From NCBI GenBank assembly GCA_964639275.1, contig CAZXCQ010000078.1, positions 1-22,569 of the forward strand: a DNA stretch of 22,569 bases, written 5' to 3'. Positions within the stretch are counted from its first letter, which is position 1. Each line of letters begins with the position of its first letter. The translations under genes were made by a program, and so were the position numbers. Below are positions 7,884 through 14,972 of the stretch, in pieces. The notes beneath the pieces are model-generated. The model was not told where the DNA came from and searched no databases. It saw only the letters and a list, made by a program, of their open reading frames with translations. The DNA comes from CAZXCQ01 sp964639275 (GTDB lineage: Bacteria > Desulfobacterota > DSM-4660 > Desulfatiglandales > Desulfatiglandaceae).

Positions 7884-8096
7884 ATGAATGAAGTGACCGC
7901 TCCCATGGGTGGAAACGTGTGGGAGGTAAAGGTTAACCCGGGTGATGTTGTAAATGAAGGGGACGAGGTGGTGGTGATTGAGGCGATGAAGATGGAATTG
8001 CCTGTGGTTGCCGAAGCATCCGGGACGGTGAAAGAGGTGAAATGCAAAAAGGGCGATGCCGTGGAAGCAGGGGCAGTATTGGTCGTTCTGGAGTAG
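7884..8096 (+). CDS. mmdC: Biotin carboxyl carrier subunit, minimal (70 aa), of methylmalonyl-CoA decarboxylase
   Basis: A stand-alone biotinyl domain of 70 residues. The attachment motif is EAMKMEL with biotinyl-lysine K36, and the second half repeats the glycine-turn pattern of the fold (KKGDAVEAG). It carries CO2 between the carboxyltransferase and the membrane pump, or the carboxylation site. MmdC/GcdC proteins of sodium pumps usually have a long Ala/Pro-rich linker before this domain; here there is none. AAGGAGGT at 7868-7875 is a near-perfect ribosome site 8 bases before the ATG. mmdA follows after 36 bases, so the two are an operon. The domain is certain. Assignment to the decarboxylase rather than a soluble acyl-CoA carboxylase rests on mmdA and mmdB nearby. 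Confidence 0.9.
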   Translation: MNEVTAPMGGNVWEVKVNPGDVVNEGDEVVVIEAMKMELPVVAEASGTVKEVKCKKGDAVEAGAVLVVLE

Positions 8097-8132
8097 TCTT
8101 TATCGATTAGGACAGTCCTCGGAGGCCCCCTT

Positions 8133-9683
8133 ATGGACATTGAAGCCAAGATCAAAGAGCTTGAGAGAAGAAACCTCGAGGCCGAGCTGGGTGGTGGACA
8201 GAAGCGTATCGACCAGCAACACGCCAAGGGGAAGATGACCGCAAGGGAAAGGATCGACTATCTTCTTGATCCGGGTAGTTTTGAGGAACTGGACAAATTT
8301 GTTGTCCACCGCTGCCACGATTTCGGTATGGACGGGAAAAAGATCCCCGGCGATGGTGTGGTCACCGGTTACGGCACCATAAATAGAAGACAGGTCTTTA
8401 TTTTTTCTCAGGATTTCACGGTATTTGGCGGTTCTTTGAGCGGACCATTTGGGGAAAAGGTGTGCAAGGTCATGGATCTGGCCATCAAGAATGGCGCGCC
8501 CATGATCGGCTTGAATGACTCCGGCGGGGCCAGGATCCAGGAAGGGGTTGTAAGCCTGGGAAGCTACGGGGAGATATTCAAGAGGAATGTCCAGGGCTCC
8601 GGGGTTATCCCTCAGATATCGGTTATTATGGGGCCATGTGCAGGGGGTGCGGTCTATTCGCCTGCCCTGACCGATTTTACCATCATGGTAAAAAAGACAA
8701 GCAACATGTTTATAACCGGTCCGCAGGTGATAAAGGCGGTCACCTTTGAAGAAGTAACCCCCGAGGAATTGGGGGGTGCCATGACCCATAATACCAGGAG
8801 CGGTGTGGCACATTTTGCAGAAGAATCAGACCAGGCGGCGCTCGACAGGGTCAAGGAAATCCTTGGGTTTCTGCCACAGAATTTTCGGGAGATGCCTCCA
8901 GCCGTCGAATGTACCGATGATCCCCAACGAAGTGACAAATCCCTAAACACGGTGGTCCCGACCAACCCCAGGGTCCCTTACGATATAAGGGAGATCATCG
9001 AGACGGTACTGGACAATAAACTCTTTTTGGAAGTCCACAGGCACTGGGCAAAGAATATGGTGGTCGGTTTTGGCCGGCTAAATGGGATGGCAGTCGGGAT
9101 TGTCGCCAACCAGCCCAAGTTTCTGGCGGGTTGTCTTGACATCGACGCCTCCATGAAGTGCGCCAGGTTTGTCCGGACCTGTGATGCCTTTAATGTGCCT
9201 CTGGTGACCTTTGTGGATGTGCCTGGTTTCTTGCCCGGGGTCAACCAGGAGTATGGTGGGATAATCAAGCATGGAGCCAAGATCATCTATGCCTATTGTG
9301 AGGCAACGGTTCCAAAGGTCACGGTCGTGACCCGCAAGGCCTATGGCGGGGCCTATGATGTTATGTCCAGCAAGCACCACGATGGAGACATCAACTACGC
9401 CTATCCGACCGCCGAGATCGCCGTGATGGGTCCGGAAGGAGCGGTCAACATCATATTCAGGAAAGAGATTGAGAAATCGGATGACCCGGAGCGTACCAGG
9501 CAGAGGCTGGTTGAAGAGTACCGGAATAACTTTGCCAGCCCCTTTCGGGCAGCGGAACTGGGTTATATTGACCAGATCATCTTTCCGGAAAACACACGGC
9601 CGAAACTCATCAGGGCCTTAATGATGCTCAAGAACAAATCGCAATCACTTCCCAAACGGAGGCATGGAAATATTCCCCTGTGA
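8133..9683 (+). CDS. mmdA: Methylmalonyl-CoA decarboxylase carboxyltransferase (alpha) subunit, PccB/MmdA family
   Basis: Carboxyltransferase that moves the carboxyl group between methylmalonyl-CoA and biotin. The 516 residues match MmdA/PccB length (about 510); glutaconyl-CoA decarboxylase alpha is nearer 590, arguing against GcdA. The N-terminal crotonase-like half has the oxyanion motifs NDSGGARIQEG (128-138) and MGPCAGGAVYSPA (166-178). The C-terminal half has VPGFLPG (363-369) and RKAYGGAYDVM (401-411). A ribosome site GGAGG at 8121-8125 lies 7 bases before the ATG. It follows mmdC by 36 bases. With mmdB and the mutase subunits nearby, a Na+-pumping methylmalonyl-CoA decarboxylase is the best reading. 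A propionyl-CoA carboxylase beta subunit has near-identical sequence, and no biotin carboxylase gene is seen here. Confidence 0.92.
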   Translation: MDIEAKIKELERRNLEAELGGGQKRIDQQHAKGKMTARERIDYLLDPGSFEELDKFVVHRCHDFGMDGKKIPGDGVVTGYGTINRRQVFIFSQDFTVFGGSLSGPFGEKVCKVMDLAIKNGAPMIGLNDSGGARIQEGVVSLGSYGEIFKRNVQGSGVIPQISVIMGPCAGGAVYSPALTDFTIMVKKTSNMFITGPQVIKAVTFEEVTPEELGGAMTHNTRSGVAHFAEESDQAALDRVKEILGFLPQNFREMPPAVECTDDPQRSDKSLNTVVPTNPRVPYDIREIIETVLDNKLFLEVHRHWAKNMVVGFGRLNGMAVGIVANQPKFLAGCLDIDASMKCARFVRTCDAFNVPLVTFVDVPGFLPGVNQEYGGIIKHGAKIIYAYCEATVPKVTVVTRKAYGGAYDVMSSKHHDGDINYAYPTAEIAVMGPEGAVNIIFRKEIEKSDDPERTRQRLVEEYRNNFASPFRAAELGYIDQIIFPENTRPKLIRALMMLKNKSQSLPKRRHGNIPL

Positions 9684-9728
9684 AACGGAAAAAGTCACCC
9701 CTCCATAAATGCAACATAGGGAGATTTT

Positions 9729-10196
9729 TCAGGTGCCAGGGTTTTTCGCCTCCCTCTTGCCTATGAGTCGAGGCAAGATACGTCCAGAAAGGGACAATAC
9801 CAAACATATGATCATCAGAACCACAAAAACGCCTATGTACCTGAGAATGAGTGTGCCAATGATCCAGGTCCAGCTATCTTTTACGATAGAAACCGTGGCT
9901 CCAGGCTTATCGCCCTTTGAGATAGTAATGGAATGCCACTTCAATTTCCCATGGTCTTCGATATAGATGGAATCCTTATTCTCACGGAATTTGATATCTG
10001 GATATTTAGCAAGCGCCCCCTTGTAATAACGTAGCATCGCATCATGGGATAGATCGGTCTTGAATGAGAGGCGGATGTCCGTTTTTTGAATGATTTTTCT
10101 CTGTGGCGGAAGAGGAGCCCCTAAGAATTCGTCAACCCCGGAATATGCAGGAGAGATGAATATCAAAAGCGATAATAAAGCCAAAAAAATTCTCAT
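9729..10196 (-). CDS. OadG-like (gamma) pump subunit candidate with a periplasmic domain (155 aa)
   Basis: I do not recognise this as a named family over its whole length. Residues 1-19 look like a signal peptide (hydrophobic core, AYS before G20). About 20-108 is a predicted periplasmic domain with the pattern FKTDLSHDAMLRYYKGAL, as in small extracytoplasmic alpha/beta domains. One membrane segment (about 111-137) follows, then a short basic cytoplasmic tail. The segment RYIGVFVVLMIICLVLSLS resembles the single helix of OadG, the small gamma subunit of sodium-pumping decarboxylases. OadG normally is only 80-100 residues with the helix at the N-terminus. GGAGGG lies 6 bases before the ATG. 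The gene lies downstream of mmdB on the same strand, 210 bases away, with no clear terminator between, and converges with mmdA. A decarboxylase accessory subunit is an inference from helix and position. Confidence 0.6.
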   Translation of the reverse strand: MRIFLALLSLLIFISPAYSGVDEFLGAPLPPQRKIIQKTDIRLSFKTDLSHDAMLRYYKGALAKYPDIKFRENKDSIYIEDHGKLKWHSITISKGDKPGATVSIVKDSWTWIIGTLILRYIGVFVVLMIICLVLSLSGRILPRLIGKREAKNPGT

Positions 10197-10406
10197 TTCT
10201 TGCCCTCCAAACCTGGCCGTAAGCCTCTCCGAGCAGAAAGTCTATGGGTCCGAAGGCTACGCCAGAATCATTCGCTATTTGTCTAAATAGGCCAACTCCC
10301 CCTGTTTATTGAGATGTTACGCCAACACCTTTTGACAACTTCCGTTATTCTGAATACTCGGTCTATCCAGCATCTCAGAGCGTCACCGGTTTGAAGCGAA
10401 GCCTCG

Positions 10407-11549
10407 CTAGTCAAACATGGAAATGAACATTCCCGCGGCAGCGGCTGCCCCGATGGCACCTGCAAGGTTGGGTGCCATCGCGTGCATAAGGAGATAGTTC
10501 GCCTTGTCGTACTTTTGTCCTTCCACTTGGGAAACGCGTGCCGACATGGGCACGGCTGAAACCCCTGCGGAACCGATCAGTGGGTTTATCTTTTCTTTGA
10601 GAAAAAGGTTCATGATCTTGACGGTCAGGATACCCCCGGCCGTGCAAACCATAAAGTCGATCAGCCCGAGACCGAAAATGAAAAGCGATTTCCAGTTCAA
10701 GAAGTTGTCCGCGTGCATGGTGGCCCCTATCGAAATACACAAAAAGATGGTCACGATGTTCATCAGGGAACCCTGGGCTGAGTTTGCCAACCTATCTACA
10801 ACGCCACTTTCTTTCATCAGATTCCCAACCATGAACATGCCCATAAGGGGAATGACTGAGGGGACTGAAAGTGCGATGACGGTTGCTCCGATCAGGGGAA
10901 AGATCACCTTTTCCCGTTTTGACACCGGCCTAAGCTGGCGCATTCGGATTCTTCGTTCCTTGTCAGATGTCATCAACCGCATGATGGGGGGCTGGATAAG
11001 CGGGACCATGGCCATGTAAGAATATGCCGCCAACGCGTTAGGTCCGAGCAGTTGAGGGGCCAAGAGCTGGGTTAGATAGATAGTAGTGGGACCTTCGGCG
11101 CCCCCGATGATTCCGACAGAGGCTGCCTCTTTCAGGGTGAAGCCCGCCAACACCGTACCGGTAAACGTAACAAACACCCCCAGTTGTGCCCCGGCGCCTA
11201 TCAACAAGGTTTTGGGATTGGCAATCAGGGGCCCGAAGTCGGTCATTGCCCCCAGGCCCAAAAAGATGAGGCAGGGCATGACCTCCCATTCCAACCCATA
11301 GTGGTAAAAAAAACGGATGAGCTCCGCATGCCCCTGGGTATAACCCATTAATGGCACAAGGGGAAAATTGACAATAAAAATCCCGAATCCGATGGGAAGC
11401 AGCAGAAGGGGTTCATATTTTTTTGCGATCGCCAAATAGATGAACAGACAAGCCACACCCCACATGATAACAAAGTCCCACCTGAAATTGTATATCCCGG
11501 TAGCATGATAGGTTTTCCATAACATCTCTAATATTTCATTGACTGTCAT
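10407..11549 (-). CDS. mmdB: Na+-translocating decarboxylase beta subunit (membrane pump)
   Basis: Polytopic inner-membrane subunit that decarboxylates carboxybiotin and exports Na+. The 380 residues match the OadB/MmdB/GcdB family. Signature regions are GIIGGAEGPTTIYLTQ (146-161), MVPLIQPPIMRLMTS and, near the C-terminus, GVSAVPMSARVSQ followed by LLMHAMAPNLAGAIGA. In the first, Klebsiella OadB has the Na+-binding D203 in GADGPT; this protein has E152 instead. The ATG at 11549 is preferred because AAGGA lies 10 bases upstream and homologues begin there; a TTG at 11576 would add nine residues. A promoter with TTGACA lies at 11644-11672. The gene converges with mmdA and is divergent from the mutase genes, so the decarboxylase subunits are in two transcription units. 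Confidence 0.93.
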   Translation of the reverse strand: MTVNEILEMLWKTYHATGIYNFRWDFVIMWGVACLFIYLAIAKKYEPLLLLPIGFGIFIVNFPLVPLMGYTQGHAELIRFFYHYGLEWEVMPCLIFLGLGAMTDFGPLIANPKTLLIGAGAQLGVFVTFTGTVLAGFTLKEAASVGIIGGAEGPTTIYLTQLLAPQLLGPNALAAYSYMAMVPLIQPPIMRLMTSDKERRIRMRQLRPVSKREKVIFPLIGATVIALSVPSVIPLMGMFMVGNLMKESGVVDRLANSAQGSLMNIVTIFLCISIGATMHADNFLNWKSLFIFGLGLIDFMVCTAGGILTVKIMNLFLKEKINPLIGSAGVSAVPMSARVSQVEGQKYDKANYLLMHAMAPNLAGAIGAAAAAGMFISMFD

Positions 11550-11640
11550 ATCTCTAAATCCTTGGTCAAGCTTCAAAGGTATTTTATGGCCTTGAGACGA
11601 ATCTTTGGCGCATTTCTATGATCCAGAAAAAAAATGCAAT

Positions 11641-11659
11641 GTAGCTATAATAAAGCTAC
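11641..11659. promoter_or_regulatory. Inverted repeat over the mmdB -10 region (possible operator)
   Basis: GTAGCT at 11641-11646 and AGCTAC at 11654-11659 form a perfect 6-bp inverted repeat around a 7-base AT-only centre. It covers the predicted -10 and part of the spacer of the mmdB promoter, so a bound protein would interfere with initiation. Confidence 0.35.
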
Positions 11660-11672
11660 CCACCAATGTCAA
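11644..11672 (-). promoter_or_regulatory. Predicted sigma-70 promoter for mmdB
   Basis: Reading the minus strand, TTGACA (11672-11667) is followed after 17 bases by TATAGC (11649-11644). The predicted start is near 11637, giving a leader of about 88 bases before the ATG at 11549. The -35 is perfect and the -10 matches four of six positions. Confidence 0.5.
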
Positions 11673-11820
11673 TGCAAAAAGAATTGGAGCTGTGCAATTA
11701 GAGTTCAATGATTGTGACCAAATATATTTGAAATTCAGGTCCCACAGGTCGAAAAAATTTGGGCACAAAAAAGGTTTGACAGCTCTTGGAGTGATGCAAT
11801 ATTTTTCTGGGGTGACATTA

Positions 11821-11893
11821 TTAGCCCTTGGAACCCAGGGGAATTCTCATTTCCCAGTCCCAGTGCCGGTTTTGAAAAAATCCAAATTGATAC
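11821..11893 (+). repeat. Dispersed intergenic repeat fragment, copy 1
   Basis: This stretch resembles 22428-22513. The best parts are TTAGCCCTT plus the next 14 bases (19 of 23 identical) and the last 24 bases ending in GATAC (20 of 24 identical). The middle is poorly conserved and differs in length (73 against 86 bases). Both copies lie between genes. Function and origin are unknown. Confidence 0.45.
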
Positions 11894-11949
11894 TTGGGAG
11901 GAACACACGATTTTACGTCTTATGGAGAGAAAGACTATGGGAGGCAGGC

Positions 11950-13632
11950 ATGTCTAAAGACAAAACGAATGGGGGTTTGACAGAGGCCCAAGAGAAGTGG
12001 TCCGGGAGCGTGGAGAAAACGCTGAAAAGACGTCCGGAAAGGAAAGAGGCGTTTGTCAATACCTCTGGAATCCGGATTAAGAGACTCTATACGCCGCTTG
12101 ACCGGGTCCAGGAAGATTATATGACAGAGATGGGCTTTCCCGGGGAATATCCCTTTACCAGGGGAGTACAACCCACTATGTACCGGGGACGGTACTGGAC
12201 CATGCGGCAATACGCCGGGTTTGCCACGGCCGAGGAATCCAACAGGCGGTACAGATTCTTGCTGGACCAGGGGCAGACAGGGCTGTCCGTGGCCTTTGAT
12301 CTGCCCACCCAGATCGGCTATGACTCGGACAATGAAATGGCCATCGGTGAAGTCGGGAAGGTGGGTGTTGCCATCGATTCTCTCAAGGACATGGAGACAC
12401 TTTTTGACGGCATACCCCTTGACCAGGTGAGTACCTCCATGACCATCAATGCACCGGCAGCGGTCCTTCTGGCCATGTATATGGCGGTTGCAGAGGATCA
12501 AGGGGTTTCAAGCGAGAAATTGAGGGGCACCATACAGAACGACATATTGAAGGAATACTCATCACGGGGGACCTATATATTTCCGCCAAAACCCTCCATG
12601 CGGATTATCACAGACATCTTTTCCTATTGCGCCGAAAAGGTACCACAGTGGAATACCATCAGTATCAGCGGGTACCATATCAGGGAGGCAGGGTCTACTG
12701 CGGTCCAGGAGGTGGCCTTTACCCTGGCCAACGGGATCGCTTATGTGGAGGCCGCCCTTGAAGCCGGGCTCGAGGTGGATACGTTTGGTCCCAGGCTTTC
12801 CTTTTTCTTTAATGCCCATCTGGATTTCCTCGAAGAGATCGCCAAATACAGGGCGGCAAGGAGGCTTTGGGCCAAGATCATGAAAGACCGATTTGGGGCC
12901 CGGAATCCCAGATCCATGATGATCCGGTTTCATACCCAGACCGCCGGGTGCACACTTACGGCCCAGCAGCCAAAGAACAATATCGTACGAGTCGCATTTC
13001 AGGCCCTTGCAGCCGTCCTCGGGGGGACCCAGTCGCTTCATACCAACTCGATGGACGAGGCCCTGTGTCTGCCGTCCGAGGAGGCCGTCCAGATCGCCCT
13101 TCGGACCCAGCAACTCATCGCCTATGAGACAGGGGTGACAGACACGGTAGATCCCCTGGGCGGCTCCTACTATCTGGAGACCCTTACAAATGAGATATAC
13201 GAGCGCGCCGAGGCGTATATCGGGAAGATAGATGAGATGGGAGGGGCCGTTGAGGCCGTTGAGAAGGGCTTTATCCAGAGGGAAATCCAGGATAGTGCCT
13301 ATCAGTACCAGCGTGAGATAGAGAAACAGGATCGCGTGGTGGTAGGGGTGAACAGATTCCAGATCGATGAGGAAAGGCCCGCCAACCTTTTGAGGGTGGA
13401 CCCGGAGGTCAGGGTGGCGCAAATCGAAAAGCTGAGAAGGGTGAAATCGGAACGAGATGACCGGAAGGTCAGACAGGCCTTGACCGATCTGAGGGAAGCG
13501 GCGGAAGGCAAGGGTAATCTGATGCCGCTTATACTTGATGCGGTAAAGGCCTACAGTACGCTTGGTGAGATCTGTGATGTCCTCAGAGGGGTCTTTGGCG
13601 AATACCAGCAGGTCAATACCCTCGGGGGCTGA
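11950..13632 (+). CDS. mcmA: Methylmalonyl-CoA mutase, catalytic (large) subunit
   Basis: Interconverts succinyl-CoA and (R)-methylmalonyl-CoA with adenosylcobalamin. The 560 residues form the TIM-barrel catalytic part only; the cobalamin domain is a separate protein encoded just downstream, the split arrangement of archaea and many anaerobes. Y88 in RQYAGF and R206 in SSRGTYIFPP match Propionibacterium Y89 and R207, which bind the substrate carboxylate. Isobutyryl-CoA mutases have Phe and Gln there, so methylmalonyl-CoA is the likely substrate. H243 in SGYHIREAGS matches the catalytic histidine. The ATG at 11950 is set by GGGAGG about 5 bases upstream; the reading frame is open further upstream, but that part does not look like mutase. 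It fits a pathway with the methylmalonyl-CoA decarboxylase. The epimerase is not in the window. Confidence 0.94.
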   Translation: MSKDKTNGGLTEAQEKWSGSVEKTLKRRPERKEAFVNTSGIRIKRLYTPLDRVQEDYMTEMGFPGEYPFTRGVQPTMYRGRYWTMRQYAGFATAEESNRRYRFLLDQGQTGLSVAFDLPTQIGYDSDNEMAIGEVGKVGVAIDSLKDMETLFDGIPLDQVSTSMTINAPAAVLLAMYMAVAEDQGVSSEKLRGTIQNDILKEYSSRGTYIFPPKPSMRIITDIFSYCAEKVPQWNTISISGYHIREAGSTAVQEVAFTLANGIAYVEAALEAGLEVDTFGPRLSFFFNAHLDFLEEIAKYRAARRLWAKIMKDRFGARNPRSMMIRFHTQTAGCTLTAQQPKNNIVRVAFQALAAVLGGTQSLHTNSMDEALCLPSEEAVQIALRTQQLIAYETGVTDTVDPLGGSYYLETLTNEIYERAEAYIGKIDEMGGAVEAVEKGFIQREIQDSAYQYQREIEKQDRVVVGVNRFQIDEERPANLLRVDPEVRVAQIEKLRRVKSERDDRKVRQALTDLREAAEGKGNLMPLILDAVKAYSTLGEICDVLRGVFGEYQQVNTLGG

Positions 13633-13635
13633 TGG

Positions 13636-13663
13636 GATTGATGATTGATGACTGACGATTGAT
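13636..13663 (+). repeat. Four tandem heptamers between the mutase subunit genes
   Basis: GATTGAT occurs at 13636-13642, 13643-13649 and 13657-13663, with a GACTGAC variant at 13650-13656, making four head-to-tail 7-mers. They begin three bases after the mcmA stop. The array is not coding as placed, and I see no hairpin in it. Confidence 0.8.
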
Positions 13664-13721
13664 ATCAGGATTTGAAACCAATGACCATACACGGGGTCGA
13701 TCTATCAGGAGAGATGCAGAT

Positions 13722-14117
13722 ATGGGGAAGGCGAGAAAGATAAGGGTACTGGCAGCAAAACCGGGGCTTGACGGTCACGACAGGGGGATCAAAGTGGTGG
13801 CTTCCGCCCTGATGGACGCGGGGATGGAGGTGGTATACACGGGGCTGAGACAGACCCCGCTTCAGATTGTTGAATCTGCTATCCAGGAGGACGCGGATGT
13901 CATCGCCTTGAGCATCCTCTCCGGCGCCCACGACTATCTGTTTCCAAAGGTCATGGAACTCTTGAAGGAGAGGGGGGTAACGGATGTCCTGGTCATAGGC
14001 GGCGGCATCATACCGGATGAGGACATCCCCGCCCTAAAAGAGGTGGGTATTGCAGGGATCTTTGGCCCCGGGACAACCACTGATCAGATCATCAATTTTA
14101 TAAGGGACAATGTGTAA
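13722..14117 (+). CDS. mcmB: Methylmalonyl-CoA mutase, B12-binding (small) subunit
   Basis: Cobalamin-binding subunit of the mutase (131 residues, the usual size of the split B12 domain). The DxHxxG motif is D17-G-H19-D-R-G22, with H19 the lower cobalt ligand. Downstream LSGAHDYLFPKVM and IGGGIIPDEDIPAL, then GIFGPGT, are the other cofactor-contact loops. The ATG at 13722 is chosen because AGGAGAG at 13707-13713 precedes it by 8 bases and the family begins at this point. An upstream in-frame start at 13659 would add 21 residues unlike the family. It follows mcmA after 89 bases that contain the heptamer array, so co-transcription is likely. It converges with dch. Confidence 0.95.
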   Translation: MGKARKIRVLAAKPGLDGHDRGIKVVASALMDAGMEVVYTGLRQTPLQIVESAIQEDADVIALSILSGAHDYLFPKVMELLKERGVTDVLVIGGGIIPDEDIPALKEVGIAGIFGPGTTTDQIINFIRDNV

Positions 14118-14180
14118 GGCAGGAAATTTAGAGCCTTTCAATGGAGGCCCTGACAAAAAGGCGTCGAGGCCCCGGCAGGC

Positions 14181-14948
14181 CTACTCATTTCTCCACTCGG
14201 GTTTTCTCTTCTCCATAAAGGCCTTTAGACCCTCGTTTGCGTCGGCGGTCTTCATGAGCTCATCTAAATAGATACCCTCTATGACCTGAAGCGAAGGTTC
14301 CAGGTCATCCCTCAGCCCGGCCGTCACTGCCTTCTTGGTCTTCCTCAGGACCTCTGCGCTCAGTTTGAGGTAGGGTTTTACATACTCGCTGGTGGCGGGT
14401 TCCAGTTCTTCTTTGGGTACCACCTTGTTGACCAACCCCATCTGCATCGCCTCCACTGCCGACACGATTCTCCCGGACAGTATCAGGTCCATCGCCGCCT
14501 TGCGGCCGATGATACGGGGTAGAAGCTGGGCCGCGATGGGAGGGAACACGCCGACCTGGATCTCTGGCTGGCCGAATTTCGCGTCCTCTGAGGCAAGGAC
14601 GAGGTCACAAAAGAGGGCCAGTTCACACCCGCCGCCCAGGCAGGAGCCATACACAGAGGCAATCGTGGGTGTTCCAAGCCTATCCATGAGGCGAAACATG
14701 CCGTGAAAGACCTCGATCATTTTGGGTGCGAGGTCCCCCATGTGTTCTCCCACATCAACCCCGGCAGAAAAACACTTTCCCTTGGCATTAAAGAGGACCA
14801 CCTTGAGATCCTTTTTTCCCTGCCATGCCTCGAGTACCTCGTTGATCTCTTCCATCATAGCGATGTTTAAGATATTTACAGGGGGTCTGTTGAGGGTTAT
14901 GGTGCCCAATCCGCCCTCGAGCGTCTCCTCAATGTGCTGATAACTCAT
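14181..14948 (-). CDS. dch: Cyclohexa-1,5-diene-1-carbonyl-CoA hydratase (dienoyl-CoA hydratase)
   Basis: Crotonase-family enzyme adding water to the product of benzoyl-CoA reductase, giving 6-hydroxycyclohex-1-ene-1-carbonyl-CoA. The 255 residues compare with about 258 for Thauera Dch, whose pattern as I remember it is shared: VGEHM, GSCLGGGCELA, DAKFGQPEIQVGVF, LLPRIIG, and the C-terminal IYLDELM followed by EGLKAFMEKR. Generic enoyl-CoA hydratases lack this C-terminal signature. The ATG at 14948 is preferred because AGGAG lies 8 bases upstream; the GTG at 14957 would overlap that site. The gene follows oah and had on the same strand, which completes a three-enzyme benzoyl-CoA segment. In Geobacter the counterpart is bamR. 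A terminator-like hairpin lies between it and oah. Confidence 0.9.
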   Translation of the reverse strand: MSYQHIEETLEGGLGTITLNRPPVNILNIAMMEEINEVLEAWQGKKDLKVVLFNAKGKCFSAGVDVGEHMGDLAPKMIEVFHGMFRLMDRLGTPTIASVYGSCLGGGCELALFCDLVLASEDAKFGQPEIQVGVFPPIAAQLLPRIIGRKAAMDLILSGRIVSAVEAMQMGLVNKVVPKEELEPATSEYVKPYLKLSAEVLRKTKKAVTAGLRDDLEPSLQVIEGIYLDELMKTADANEGLKAFMEKRKPEWRNE

Positions 14949-14972
14949 TCGGCTCACTCCTTTCCTTGGATC

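Larger units (their letters stand above)
11605..11949 (+). other. AT-rich gap with no supported gene; in-frame extension of mcmA judged non-coding
   Basis: The 400-base gap between mmdB and the mutase gene contains an open frame continuous with mcmA, starting at a TTG (11605). It would add 115 residues to the mutase that do not resemble any mutase leader. The base composition is much richer in A and T than the flanking genes. No ribosome site precedes the TTG, and the real mutase start at 11950 has a strong one. A weak plus-strand promoter (TTGACA 11776-11781, 16 bases, AATATT 11798-11803) could serve mcmA. The stretch 11821-11893 matches a segment near the window end. I read the region as regulatory and repeat DNA, possibly with a decayed insertion. 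Confidence 0.5.

Noticed and set aside
8100..8813. A 237-codon minus-strand open frame
   Set aside because: It lies opposite mmdA, a certain gene, and has no recognisable protein features.
10395..10408. Hairpin AGCGA-AGCC-TCGCT after mmdB as a terminator
   Set aside because: The 5-bp stem overlaps the stop codon and no T-run follows on the minus strand.
8133..11549. Glutaconyl-CoA decarboxylase instead of methylmalonyl-CoA decarboxylase
   Set aside because: It would suit benzoate degradation, but the 516-residue alpha subunit has MmdA/PccB length and motifs, and the mutase genes are adjacent. Not fully excluded.
11605..13632. A 675-residue mutase starting at the TTG at 11605
   Set aside because: The first 115 residues do not resemble mutases, no ribosome site precedes the TTG, and GGGAGG precedes the ATG at 11950.
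12562..13692. A 376-codon minus-strand open frame
   Set aside because: It is antisense to mcmA, whose catalytic residues and length are intact; no ribosome site or known domain is visible.
14167..14182. AGGCC/GGCCT hairpin between mcmB and dch as a bidirectional terminator
   Set aside because: The stem has only 5 bp, overlaps the dch stop and lacks a T-run in either direction.
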